Positions 16,176 to 24,840 of a DNA stretch of 64,000 bases are shown here, one piece after another; positions within the stretch are counted from its first letter, which is position 1, and every line of letters begins with the position of its first letter. This DNA comes from Spirochaetota bacterium. Its GTDB lineage: Bacteria; Spirochaetota; Spirochaetia; SPDA01; JAJSAL01. The translations under genes were made by a program, and so were the position numbers. Under the pieces are notes generated by a model, which was not told the origin of the DNA, ran no database searches, and saw only the letters and a program-made list of their open reading frames with translations. The DNA lies in contig JAJSAL010000151.1 in assembly GCA_024274705.1 (NCBI GenBank), forward strand, positions 19,857 through 83,856, given 5' to 3'.

Positions 16176-17617
16176 AATGTTCTCCTGTTTTGATTCCCTG
16201 GGTTATATATTTCCCCTGCAAAGCTGTTTTTAATAAGCTCATTCAGTTCGCTTACGGAACCAACAGCACCAGTTGCAATGAGCTGTATGCCGATATTCCC
16301 AACCGCTGTTGCTTCCGCGGGACCGGTAACCACAGCGATGTTGGCCGCGTCTGCTATCATCTGACAGAGAAAAGCGTTCTTCACTCCCCCTCCGAGAATG
16401 ATAAGCCGGTTTATTTTCCTGCCGGTAATTTCTTCCAGGTCCGAAACAGCAGCACCGCAGGAGGAAGCGAGATTTTCAAAGATACTCCGTACTATTTTCC
16501 CCCTTTCTACAGGTAATTCCTGTTCTGTTTTCCGAAAATATTCTTTAATCGTTGCGCTCATAGTTACCGAAGAGAAAAAAATCGGATCATTTACCTCTAA
16601 ATCCAGAGAGAACCGAGGCTGATCTATTGCCTGCTGTATGAGAGTATCATAAGAGCAATCACTTGATTCAAGCTTCCAGGTATTGATAAGACCTTCAAGA
16701 ATGTAAAAACCCATCATATTTTTTGCGAAAAGGATCGAGTGTACCGCGATTTCATTCACAAAGCCTCTGCGGAATCCGAGTGGGCCTGTCTCAGGCTCTT
16801 TCAGCAAGGCGCCGAAGACAAACCAGGTTCCCGTGGATAGAAAAGCTGTATCCTCCCGTGTATCAAACACAGAAACCGATGTGCTGATGGTATCATGACC
16901 TGCAACTGCGATAACCGGCGCCGATTCAATATCCGTGTAAGCTTTAACTTCCTGCAGAAGATCTCCTGTATACGTTCCGGGTGAGACAATAGACGGGAAA
17001 ATGCCCGCCGGCAGCCTGAACAGATCTATCAATTTTTTGTTCCATCCCCTGGTGCGTATATCCAGAAGTTGAGATCCCCAGAGGATGGTTTCCTCTCCCT
17101 GCGCAATACCGGTAAGAAAATACCTGATGAGATCCGCCAGGGGGAGGTATTTTGCAGCAATATCCAAAATCGGATCGGTTGATTTATTCTTCAAATGCAC
17201 CAGCCTTGATAATCCGGTAATAGTACTGAATCCGCATCCTGCTTTTTTAAAGAGAGATTCTTCATCAATAGTTTGTTTAATGAGCTTTTCAACCGCAGCG
17301 GGGCAAGGTTCTCTGTAGGATATCGGATTTCGCAGCAGAGTTCCGGATTTATCCAGAAGCCCAAAATCACAGTTAAAGGTATCTATTCCTATACCTGCAA
17401 GTTCTCTTACACCCGTAGCAGCACATTTTTTTAGGGATTCCAGGATATTGTCCCAAATACATAACAAATCCCAGTATAAAGTGCCGCCAAGCATGACCGG
17501 TTTAATATCAAATCTGTGTATTTCCTTAAGCCTTAAGAGACCGTCAGCTGCGTATCCAAGAATTGCCCTTCCGCTTGCAGCCCCGATATCGAATGCGAGA
17601 TAGGGTTTATCTGCCAT
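16172..17617 (-). CDS. FGGY carbohydrate kinase, rhamnulokinase-like
   Basis: 481 residues. The N-terminal FDIGAASGRAILG, WDLLCIWDNILESLK and GIDTFNCDFGLLDK strongly resemble rhamnulokinase (RhaB). AVAGHDTISTSVSV and LSTGTWFVFG fit the substrate and ATP regions, and LIILGGGVKNAFLCQMIAD is the adenosine motif. It should phosphorylate a ketose such as rhamnulose at C1 in the cytoplasm. It overlaps the URO-D gene upstream (11 bases) and the amidohydrolase-like gene downstream (4 bases). A class II aldolase that could cleave the product lies at 26452. Another deoxyketose could be the substrate. Confidence 0.82.
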   Translation of the reverse strand: MADKPYLAFDIGAASGRAILGYAADGLLRLKEIHRFDIKPVMLGGTLYWDLLCIWDNILESLKKCAATGVRELAGIGIDTFNCDFGLLDKSGTLLRNPISYREPCPAAVEKLIKQTIDEESLFKKAGCGFSTITGLSRLVHLKNKSTDPILDIAAKYLPLADLIRYFLTGIAQGEETILWGSQLLDIRTRGWNKKLIDLFRLPAGIFPSIVSPGTYTGDLLQEVKAYTDIESAPVIAVAGHDTISTSVSVFDTREDTAFLSTGTWFVFGALLKEPETGPLGFRRGFVNEIAVHSILFAKNMMGFYILEGLINTWKLESSDCSYDTLIQQAIDQPRFSLDLEVNDPIFFSSVTMSATIKEYFRKTEQELPVERGKIVRSIFENLASSCGAAVSDLEEITGRKINRLIILGGGVKNAFLCQMIADAANIAVVTGPAEATAVGNIGIQLIATGAVGSVSELNELIKNSFAGEIYNPGNQNRRTL

Positions 17618-18731
17618 TAATCATCATCCATTTCTGTTCCAGGTAGTATGTAAAATTATCCAGGGGGACATCCGGTGGTACCGAGTGATCTACAGTGGGA
17701 ATATACCCTCCCCTTTCCAGCATCGACGGGATGATAGTTTCAATTTCGGTATCGATCTCTTTCCTGCCTTTTGCCAGTTCCCTCTTGTCTATTCCCCCGA
17801 TCATGAAAAATGACTTCCCGTATTTTTTCCGCAGTTCAACCGGATTGAGTCCTGCAGCTCTCTCAATCGGACCGAACCCTTCGACACCTGCGTCGAGAAA
17901 ACCGGGAATGAGCACTTCAAAATTTCCGTCGGTATCAACAATGATGTTCTTAACACCGCACTTTTTAAGGAAATCCACATACTTCCGGTAATAGGGGCTA
18001 AAAAACTCTCTGAATAGTTCCGGGGAAACGAGAGGTCCGGACTTGCCCGCCATATCCTCGTGGATGTAATAGAGATCAAAACCGGCCTCCCTCAGCGGTT
18101 TTCCCATCCACCCTGTGATAAATTCGGTAAGAAATTCGAGGCACTCATGAACGAGACCGGGATCATCGTAGAACATGTACGAAAGACCTTCCGTTCCCAT
18201 CCAGTTTCTGAGCATGCTGTAATACCCGAAACTGGCAAAGTATCGATCCAGGAACGTGGAAGGACGTGCTGATTTCCTTAAGTGTTGAAGAACCTGATCC
18301 CAGTTTGGGGGAAGTCTCCCGGTATGGTTGGTTTCATATCCTTTTTTAATGCGAAGGAAATCTTCCCTATTTTTCACCGGAAAGTCTATATAATTATCCA
18401 TGCTTGCCCGCATGGTCTTCACTGTACCTTCTTTCAGTGCCACCCTGGTCCTCCCCAAACCGTCGATGAACCGTATATACCGGTGGTCCTCACTTAGTTT
18501 CTTTTCCTTTGGACACGGTTCCGGGAAGGTCATATTGAAGAGAACCAGGTCGTATCCTTCAAGACCGAAATATTCATTCCCGGTAAACAGGTCCGCGTCG
18601 GCGGCGGATTCGGGAAGTCCCTGGTTCTGCCACTGTTCCGCGGTCTGTTCCCATAAGGCGATCTCGAAAAAGGGAACACGGTCGGCGCTTTTGAATTGGA
18701 GTGTATTATTGAGGCGTTCTTTTTGAGTCAT
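17607..18731 (-). CDS. URO-D family protein (EDMAGK subfamily)
   Basis: 374 residues, closely patterned on the protein at 525: IHEDMAGKSGPLVSP, PIERAAGLNP, GGIDKRELA and YIPTVDHSVPPD. The usual zinc-motif position reads VDTDGN, so neither His nor Cys ligand is kept. The HemE RQAGRY motif is missing. It lies between the DeoR regulator gene and the rhamnulokinase-like gene with an 11-base overlap to the latter, so it belongs to the sugar operon. Biochemical activity is unknown for this subgroup. Confidence 0.76.
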   Translation of the reverse strand: MTQKERLNNTLQFKSADRVPFFEIALWEQTAEQWQNQGLPESAADADLFTGNEYFGLEGYDLVLFNMTFPEPCPKEKKLSEDHRYIRFIDGLGRTRVALKEGTVKTMRASMDNYIDFPVKNREDFLRIKKGYETNHTGRLPPNWDQVLQHLRKSARPSTFLDRYFASFGYYSMLRNWMGTEGLSYMFYDDPGLVHECLEFLTEFITGWMGKPLREAGFDLYYIHEDMAGKSGPLVSPELFREFFSPYYRKYVDFLKKCGVKNIIVDTDGNFEVLIPGFLDAGVEGFGPIERAAGLNPVELRKKYGKSFFMIGGIDKRELAKGRKEIDTEIETIIPSMLERGGYIPTVDHSVPPDVPLDNFTYYLEQKWMMINGR

Positions 18732-18799
18732 ATACTCTCACCCTTTGAAAGAACGAACCACCAGGGGCTCACGCCTATAGTATGGACCGATGACCGGAA

Positions 18800-19615
18800 T
18801 CAGCACAGGGTCATCTGTATCCCGGCTTCGGCGAAATGTTCAACCGTTACCCTATCCAGTTCTCTGCCGGTAATTATTTCGTTGAAGGCGGTTATATCCG
18901 AAACTTTCAGAAACGACGTTTTGTTGAATTTGGAAGACATAATCAATCCCACGGTTTTATCAGCACACCTTTCCAGAATAATTTTGGTAACCGCGCTTTC
19001 ATTCACATCATCGGCAGTGATGCCCGCCTCCATGTCTATGGCTGTTACAGAGAGAAACGCTATGTCCACTTTTATACTCTGAAAGGTACTCATGGCTGTC
19101 GGCCCGAGGAGGAAGGACTTATACACATTGAGCAGACCGCCGGAGAGAAGGATTTCAAAATCCTTGTTGTACTGTTCGGTAAGTTCCGCCATACGCATGG
19201 CAATCATGGGAGAAGCTGTCACAATTTTCAAATGATCTTTATCAATAAGATTCTCTACAAGGGCCAGGCATGTACTTCCGGACTCGATAATAATAAAATC
19301 GCCGTCGGAGATCAGTTCTGAAGCTTTGGATCCAATCCGGTTCTGCTCATCCGTTAACATTTTTGAAGCTTGAGAAGCACGGGGAGAAACTACAATGTGA
19401 GAAAGGGAGACTGCCCCGCCCCTTACCCTTTTGAGCAGACCCTCATCTTCCAGCTTTTCAAGGTCTCTGCTTATAGTCATTCTGGAAACCGGGAATGCTT
19501 CTGCCAAGGCATCCACAGTGATGGATTTACGGGTGTTTACAATGTCCAGTATTTTCTTCCTTCTATCAAAGGACAACATCTGACCATCTTTTTCATAATT
19601 TGTATCTTGTGCCAT
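18800..19615 (-). CDS. DeoR-family transcriptional regulator
   Basis: 271 residues. The N-terminal winged helix has RRKKILDIVNTRKSITVDALAEAFPVSRMTISRDLEKLEDEGLLKRVRGGA, with a degenerate start of the DeoR signature. The C-terminal sugar-phosphate sensor has IIIESGSTCLALVENL in place of DSGTT, LLSGGLLN and SVTAIDMEAGIT. It is embedded between the ABC importer genes and the kinase block, so it probably represses the operon until a sugar phosphate accumulates. The tandem repeat at 22587-22620 is a candidate binding region. Start at 19615 is tentative; ATG at 19579 is an alternative. Confidence 0.85.
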   Translation of the reverse strand: MAQDTNYEKDGQMLSFDRRKKILDIVNTRKSITVDALAEAFPVSRMTISRDLEKLEDEGLLKRVRGGAVSLSHIVVSPRASQASKMLTDEQNRIGSKASELISDGDFIIIESGSTCLALVENLIDKDHLKIVTASPMIAMRMAELTEQYNKDFEILLSGGLLNVYKSFLLGPTAMSTFQSIKVDIAFLSVTAIDMEAGITADDVNESAVTKIILERCADKTVGLIMSSKFNKTSFLKVSDITAFNEIITGRELDRVTVEHFAEAGIQMTLC

Positions 19616-19651
19616 AGATTTACTATATCTATACCTTTCCGATATTCTGAG

Positions 19652-20422
19652 TTACCCGGCTTCATCATCGTGTTCGTTATTGCCGGCTCCGACAAACATA
19701 AATTTCACAATTTCATCCTGATTCGTTTGGGAGGTTTCCTTCACAGCGACGATCTCTCCATGTTTCAGAACGAAAATACGGTCAGCCACGGTAAATATAT
19801 CGCTTAATCTGTGACTGATCAATATAACGGAAATTCCCTGATTCTTCAGCCTGATAACCAGGTCCAACACTTTCTGAATTTCTTTTAAGGCAAGACTCGC
19901 GGTCGGTTCATCCAAAATGAGAATTCTTGGATTAAAACTAACCGCTTTTCCAATTGCAACAGCCTGCTGCTGCCCTCCGGACAGTTTATCCACCTTCCTC
20001 CGTGGATTATCTATTTCTATCCTGAGATCGTGCAGTATTTCTACCGTTCTCGCATCCATTCTCTTTCTGTATAAAAATTTCAAAACCCTGTCTCGCATGA
20101 GTTCTTTACCCAGAAACAAGTTTTCTGTCACAGAGAGGTTTTTACACAATTCAAGATCCTGATAGACCATTTCGATGCCAAATCGTTTTGATACACGGGG
20201 GCTGTCAATTACAACCTCTTTCCCTTCGATTAAAATTGTGCCACGATCTGCCTGATGAAAACCGGTCAGGATTTTCATCAACGTTGATTTCCCCGCCGCA
20301 TTATCCCCCACAAGACCTAAGATTTCTCCATGCTTAAGGTCGATGCTGAGATCTTTCAGGGCCTGCACTCCTCCGAATGATTTATCGACATGTTTCATTT
20401 CCAGTAAAAAACCAGTTCCCAT
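19652..20422 (-). CDS. sugar ABC importer ATPase, single-domain
   Basis: 256 residues with one nucleotide-binding domain: Walker A GDNAAGKST, signature LSGGQQQAVAIG, Walker B ILILDEPTASL and the switch His in VILISHR. Ribose/galactose-type importers usually have a fused double ATPase of about 500 residues, like the one at 51530. This protein therefore resembles FrcA-type half-ATPases and should act as a homodimer. It is preceded by its permease with a 13-base gap. It powers uptake of the sugar bound by the 21463 protein. Confidence 0.88.
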   Translation of the reverse strand: MGTGFLLEMKHVDKSFGGVQALKDLSIDLKHGEILGLVGDNAAGKSTLMKILTGFHQADRGTILIEGKEVVIDSPRVSKRFGIEMVYQDLELCKNLSVTENLFLGKELMRDRVLKFLYRKRMDARTVEILHDLRIEIDNPRRKVDKLSGGQQQAVAIGKAVSFNPRILILDEPTASLALKEIQKVLDLVIRLKNQGISVILISHRLSDIFTVADRIFVLKHGEIVAVKETSQTNQDEIVKFMFVGAGNNEHDDEAG

Positions 20423-20435
20423 GGACCGCTCCCTG

Positions 20436-21407
20436 TTACCCTTTTATTTTAAATCCGCCGCCTTGGAGAGTATCGACGTATACCGCGAGCATTAACACTG
20501 CACCTCGTACTATCATCTGGTAGAAGGTCTGGACACTCAGGAGCACCATTCCGTTATTCAGCACTGCAAGGATCAGCACCCCTAACAAAGTACCGAGAAT
20601 ACTTCCCTTACCGCCTGCCAGGCTTATTCCTCCTAATACAACCGCGGTAATTACATTCATAAGAGCCGACGTTCCAGCCGACGGAACAGCTACCCCGACC
20701 TGGGATACATAGGTGATGGCAGCCACTCCTGCAGCCGCGGCACTCACAATCATCCCCCAGAACCTCACCATTCTTACATTTATTCCCGAAATGTAGCTTG
20801 CTTCTGCATTGCCTCCGACTGCATAGATCCTCTTTCCATACACGGTAAATTTTAGTATTACATACACTAAAGCGAACACAAAAACCATAATATAAATACT
20901 TATTGGTATTCCCAGCAATCTTCCAGACCCAATTACCGAAAAGAAATGACCCGATACCCCTAATACTTTAGTTTCGGTGATCATGTAGGCCAGACCCCTG
21001 AATATCAGCATTGTTCCCAGGGTAGTAATAATCGGATTAATTTTCAGAAAAGCAACGGAAAACCCGTTTACTGCACCACACGCCAATACGATGCTTAATG
21101 CAATTATGATTGACAGGAATACTGCCACTCCGCTTCTTACAAGTATAGCCAGCACCCCTGTTGAAAAAGCGAGGACAGCATACTGGGAAATATCTATCTG
21201 CCCCATCAACATGGTGACAAACAGCCCCGCTGCCATGATTCCTAATATGGCTGTAGCCGAAAGAAAGTTCAGTATATTCTTGATTGTTAAAAAATAGGGA
21301 GAAGTAATGGAAAAAAACAGACACAAACCAAATAAAGCTATCAGCAGGCTCAGTATTACTCCGGATTCCTCAATTATCAGTCTGATTCGCAATCTTGTGT
21401 TGGTCAT
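20436..21407 (-). CDS. sugar ABC importer permease (RbsC/FrcC family)
   Basis: 323 residues with about nine to ten hydrophobic segments. The family signature is AVVLGGISLAGGKGSILGTLLGVLILAVLNNGM near the C-terminus, and an earlier segment ITTLGTMLIFRGLAYMITE is also typical of ribose-type permeases. One permease gene is present, so the membrane part is probably a homodimer. It sits between the binding-protein and ATPase genes in the minus-strand operon. Confidence 0.88.
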   Translation of the reverse strand: MTNTRLRIRLIIEESGVILSLLIALFGLCLFFSITSPYFLTIKNILNFLSATAILGIMAAGLFVTMLMGQIDISQYAVLAFSTGVLAILVRSGVAVFLSIIIALSIVLACGAVNGFSVAFLKINPIITTLGTMLIFRGLAYMITETKVLGVSGHFFSVIGSGRLLGIPISIYIMVFVFALVYVILKFTVYGKRIYAVGGNAEASYISGINVRMVRFWGMIVSAAAAGVAAITYVSQVGVAVPSAGTSALMNVITAVVLGGISLAGGKGSILGTLLGVLILAVLNNGMVLLSVQTFYQMIVRGAVLMLAVYVDTLQGGGFKIKG

Positions 21408-21462
21408 TTAATTCCTCAATTTGTATATAGATAGTCTCGTGTGTGCGGGAGCGGTTATTCTC

Positions 21463-22482
21463 TCATTCGCCGGGATAATACTCGTCAATATTATCCTTGG
21501 TTACAACGACATGTTCCATCAGAATCTCTTTAGGAGCATCTCTACCTTCAAGAATATCAACGAGAACCGGGATGAGGTAATCCCCATATTTTTCAGGTTG
21601 GTAGGCAACGGATCCAATCCAGAGGTCCCCTTTTCCAGCCCGTATTTTTTCCCGAAACGGGCTATCCGCTCCATGTGAGACAATGAGAACATCATTTTCT
21701 CTGCCTTGGGTCTCAACGGCTGAAAGCGCACCCACCCCCCCCTCATCATTATTGGAAGCAACAACGATATGGGTCATATCCGGATGTGCAGTAAGAAAAT
21801 CGGTAACGAATTGCCTGGTTACTGTTGTCGGGTCAGGCATAGTATCATAGGAAAAAACATTGTCTTCCGAAAATTCCGGATGGGTTTCACGGTAACCGTC
21901 TACCACTCCCTGCATTCGCAAAAAGATGGTTTCTCCGACAACCGGTGGGAAACCGAGAACGATTGCATCCACAACGCCTCCCCACCGCTTATCAACTTCC
22001 CCTGCTAAAAACCTGCCAAGTATCAGTCCGGCACCATAATTATCTGCACCGAAATAATATGCTCCGTCGACTTTATAATCTCCTGTGATCATCACAATGT
22101 CCGGATTTTCATCCATGAATTTCTTCGTTACATCGGGGGTCCAGTTAAACTCGAATATAGCATCAACTCCCTGAATCACGAATGTATCAAGATTGCTCTT
22201 AATCCTTTCCGGTTCCATCTGTGCTTCCGCATACAAAACTTTAATCCCATATTTTGCTGCGGCATCTTCGATCGACTGATGTACTTTGTAACAGAATTCA
22301 AATGAATCCATGTAGTTATTAATACCCAACACAAATGGTTCTTTTTCTGCCTCTGCTGGCGCGGCAACTGCCTCTGCTGGTTCTGCCTCCTGCTTTCCTC
22401 CAGCGAAGGCGAAACCAGTCACTATTAAAAAAACAATGAAGCTAAGCAGTAGGTGAAATACAATCTTCCCGTTTCGTTTCAT
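21463..22482 (-). CDS. periplasmic sugar-binding protein of the ABC importer
   Basis: 339 residues from the ATG at 22482, which has AAAGGAGAAGAAGTT upstream; the longer ORF-track start is rejected. The leader ends FAFAGGKQEAEPAEA, a spirochaete-style signal with an acidic linker. The mature protein has the type I periplasmic binding fold seen in ribose/galactose binders (PFVLGINNYMD, ADNYGAGLILGRFLAGE, HIVVASNNDEGGVGALSAVE). It captures a sugar for the permease and ATPase that follow. A strong promoter and tandem repeats precede it. Specificity is not readable, but the operon points to a deoxysugar or sugar acid. Confidence 0.87.
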   Translation of the reverse strand: MKRNGKIVFHLLLSFIVFLIVTGFAFAGGKQEAEPAEAVAAPAEAEKEPFVLGINNYMDSFEFCYKVHQSIEDAAAKYGIKVLYAEAQMEPERIKSNLDTFVIQGVDAIFEFNWTPDVTKKFMDENPDIVMITGDYKVDGAYYFGADNYGAGLILGRFLAGEVDKRWGGVVDAIVLGFPPVVGETIFLRMQGVVDGYRETHPEFSEDNVFSYDTMPDPTTVTRQFVTDFLTAHPDMTHIVVASNNDEGGVGALSAVETQGRENDVLIVSHGADSPFREKIRAGKGDLWIGSVAYQPEKYGDYLIPVLVDILEGRDAPKEILMEHVVVTKDNIDEYYPGE

Positions 22483-22554
22483 AACTTCTTCTCCTTTTTT
22501 ATTCCCATATCCCCCACACACGAGATACACTCCGAATATATTGAAAGTAATTTC

Positions 22555-22582
22555 ATTATAAACCACATCCTGTCGATGTCAA
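22555..22582 (-). promoter_or_regulatory. strong sigma-70-type promoter of the importer operon
   Basis: On the minus strand TTGACA (22582-22577), a 16-base spacer and TATAAT (22560-22555) are perfect consensus hexamers, 73 bases before the binding-protein start. Confidence 0.7.
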
Positions 22583-22586
22583 GCAT

Positions 22587-22620
22587 TTTCTAACATATTT
22601 TAACATTATTTAACATTCTC
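22587..22620. repeat. three helically phased TAACAT repeats upstream of the importer promoter
   Basis: On the plus strand TAACATATTT (22591), TAACATTATT (22601) and TAACATTCTC (22611) repeat with an exact 10-base period. The array ends seven bases upstream of the -35. Exact helical phasing fits an operator array, for example for the DeoR protein at 18800, or an AT-rich bent activating element. Confidence 0.5.
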
Positions 22621-22647
22621 CTACAATTACACACATTATTGATATAT

Positions 22648-23841
22648 TTATCCTATCGGGCCGAATTCTTCCGATTTTTTCGCAATGAACTTCAACCTCT
22701 CCAGGTCCGCATCCGGAGGCGTGGTATCGCTTATACTCAATACTATTTTGCACCCGCTTCCTATGCTTTCGAATGTATCGCCAATCAGTTTTTCAAATGC
22801 GTTGTCATTCATGGAATTTTTCAGTACACAGATAGACGGAAGTCCACCGAAAATCGCAACATCTTCACCCAAAGATTCCCTGATTTTTTTCAGAGAGAGA
22901 TTAGTCATAGGATGGGGGCATATGGAGTCTGCTATATGCATACCGCTTTTTCTGTACATTTTCAGCAGGCCGGTGTTTTCCCCGTCAGGATGAGCCGCTA
23001 ACATTTTTCCCCTTTTCTCCAGATATTCTGCTCTACCTTTCATATCATCCAGGATAAACTCTTGAAAAAAATAGGGAGGGGTTATGATAGTATTAAAATT
23101 GGTACCGGACATGATTATTTCCGCGGGGCTGTCAACGGTAACCTCAAAAGCAGCGTCATAAAACACTGCTACTTTCCGGGCAAACTCCAGCATATCCTGC
23201 TTATAGTCGGTGAGAGTATAGTAAAAATTCTCCAGCCCCATTAACACCCTGAGGATGAAATGCATCGACGAGGCGCCAAAGGAATGAAATGCTGCAACCA
23301 CTCCCCTGTCACCCACGTATTCGACCATTTCGTTATACCCGTCGTAAAAAGGCACAACCTCCGCATGCTCGAATATATATCCAGCCGCCTTCAAATCATC
23401 GATGCCCTGAACAGGATACTTCCGTACAAAGGGAGCAGTAGCACCGCTTGTTTTAACTCCGTCATCGAGTACCGACTCAGTTGTGATGTCTCCAAACGGT
23501 GTTGAGTAACGGGTGCCCAGTGATCCCCTGCCGCGCTGCGTTTCAACGGCTATATTGTGCAGCTGCACCCTGTATGGACAGGTTTTAAAAGTGTAAAAAC
23601 CCAAAGGGTAATGCACGTCATGTCCTCCAGGCTCATCCAGGTCATTGAAATCAGGTATCATGTAGTGGTATCCCAGTTCCAGATCGTCCAGAATATCACG
23701 GAGACTTGCGTCTTTGTACATAGAAGGGAGTTTGTTTAAAAACTTGTTTGAATTATACCAGATATCCATCCGCGGCACGAAAGGAAGGTGCGGTAAAGGT
23801 TCACCTTTCGCGGCTTTAATCATAGATTTTTTTATACTCAT
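22648..23841 (-). CDS. URO-D family protein (HPDG subgroup)
   Basis: 397 residues with the URO-D barrel outline but divergent motifs: LPHLPFVPRMDIWYN near the start, IMSGTNFNTIITPPYFFQEFIL mid-protein and KMLAAHPDGENTGLLKMY at the zinc-motif position. His is kept but Cys is Asp. IFGGLPSICVL replaces the GG-x-DKR strand of the 525/17607 subfamily. It follows the isomerase gene by 13 bases and ends just before the importer promoter. Possibly methyltransferase-derived; no corrinoid protein gene is near. Function unknown. Confidence 0.74.
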   Translation of the reverse strand: MSIKKSMIKAAKGEPLPHLPFVPRMDIWYNSNKFLNKLPSMYKDASLRDILDDLELGYHYMIPDFNDLDEPGGHDVHYPLGFYTFKTCPYRVQLHNIAVETQRGRGSLGTRYSTPFGDITTESVLDDGVKTSGATAPFVRKYPVQGIDDLKAAGYIFEHAEVVPFYDGYNEMVEYVGDRGVVAAFHSFGASSMHFILRVLMGLENFYYTLTDYKQDMLEFARKVAVFYDAAFEVTVDSPAEIIMSGTNFNTIITPPYFFQEFILDDMKGRAEYLEKRGKMLAAHPDGENTGLLKMYRKSGMHIADSICPHPMTNLSLKKIRESLGEDVAIFGGLPSICVLKNSMNDNAFEKLIGDTFESIGSGCKIVLSISDTTPPDADLERLKFIAKKSEEFGPIG

Positions 23842-23854
23842 TCCGGCCTCCGTT

Positions 23855-24820
23855 TCAGGAAGTGATCAATTCCCTTAAATACTGGTGCACATGCATGGTC
23901 TTCCCATCTTTCCTTAAGCTCTCAAATTCACCGTTTCCTACAAGCCTGTCCGCCAGGTCGATAAACCACCTGATCCTCTTCACGCTCTCTTCCAGGGCCT
24001 TCCTTCCATCCACCCGGGAGGGCCAGATATCGATGTCGTACCATTCGTTGTATCCGATTTTCCGGAGGGCATAGAAGAATTCCAGGGTTTCAAAGAAATG
24101 GATGCTGCCTAAAAGCAGATCGTCATCCCAGGACCTGTAATTATCATTTACATGGATGTCGAACATCCTGCCGAACATGGCAGCGAATTCCACCGCTTCC
24201 GCGGGATTTTCACCCGCTGCCAGGGAGTGCCCCAAATCTACGGTGACACCCACATTCGGTTTATTGATTTTTTCACAGATCGCAACGGTTGTGCCTACCG
24301 TATTGAAATGCTGATGTGTCCTCGGTTCTTTCGCCTTGTACTCGATGGCGAGCTTTACATCACTTCTGTACTCCGCTGCTTCCGTTAGGGAATCCAGCAG
24401 CCAGTTCCACTTGATCGTGTAATCATCCTCAAAGGGATAATCGAACCCGTCGTGGGCCAGCCATATCAGGACATCATACGCGTTCAGTTCCGCAGCCAGG
24501 TCCATCGATTTTTTGATTTCTCCTAAGTATTTTCGTCTTATCTTCGGATCCCGGCTGGAGATGGTACCTGTCTTTTGTTCCGCCTTGAGGTATGTATCAG
24601 GACAGACACAACCCACCATCATATGATGTTCCTCTATTTTCTTTTTGATCAGGTCCAGTTCTTCACCGCCGGCGGCAATCATCCCGATACCGTTGATGCC
24701 GTCAATGTTCGCGAACTCATCGATCATCCCGGGGAAGGTCAGCCCCTTTCGATAGCCCTTTGTTACGAACCTGTCTTCACAGGGGGAAAACGCCGCTCCC
24801 GCAGCTTGGATTTTCAACAT
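23855..24820 (-). CDS. TIM-barrel sugar isomerase/epimerase
   Basis: 321 residues of the xylose-isomerase-like family. Metal and catalytic residues appear in LAIEYKAKEPRTH, VTVDLGH, FDIHVND and WYDIDIWPSR. GGAGGTATGATAC precedes the ATG. A frameshifted paralogue lies at 40272-41260 with matching IEYKPKEPRTH and MHFNDNWRHWDDD motifs, so a family expansion is evident. It sits between the aminotransferase and URO-D genes. It probably interconverts a ketose and aldose or epimerises a keto-sugar; a rhamnose-isomerase-like role is possible but not proven. Confidence 0.82.
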   Translation of the reverse strand: MLKIQAAGAAFSPCEDRFVTKGYRKGLTFPGMIDEFANIDGINGIGMIAAGGEELDLIKKKIEEHHMMVGCVCPDTYLKAEQKTGTISSRDPKIRRKYLGEIKKSMDLAAELNAYDVLIWLAHDGFDYPFEDDYTIKWNWLLDSLTEAAEYRSDVKLAIEYKAKEPRTHQHFNTVGTTVAICEKINKPNVGVTVDLGHSLAAGENPAEAVEFAAMFGRMFDIHVNDNYRSWDDDLLLGSIHFFETLEFFYALRKIGYNEWYDIDIWPSRVDGRKALEESVKRIRWFIDLADRLVGNGEFESLRKDGKTMHVHQYLRELITS

Positions 24821-24840
24821 GTATCATACCTCCATACCCA

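Noticed and set aside
22482-22566. Longer N-terminus for the sugar-binding protein in the ORF track
   Set aside because: The extension runs through the consensus -10 at 22555-22560, and the ATG at 22482 has an ideal ribosome site and signal peptide.
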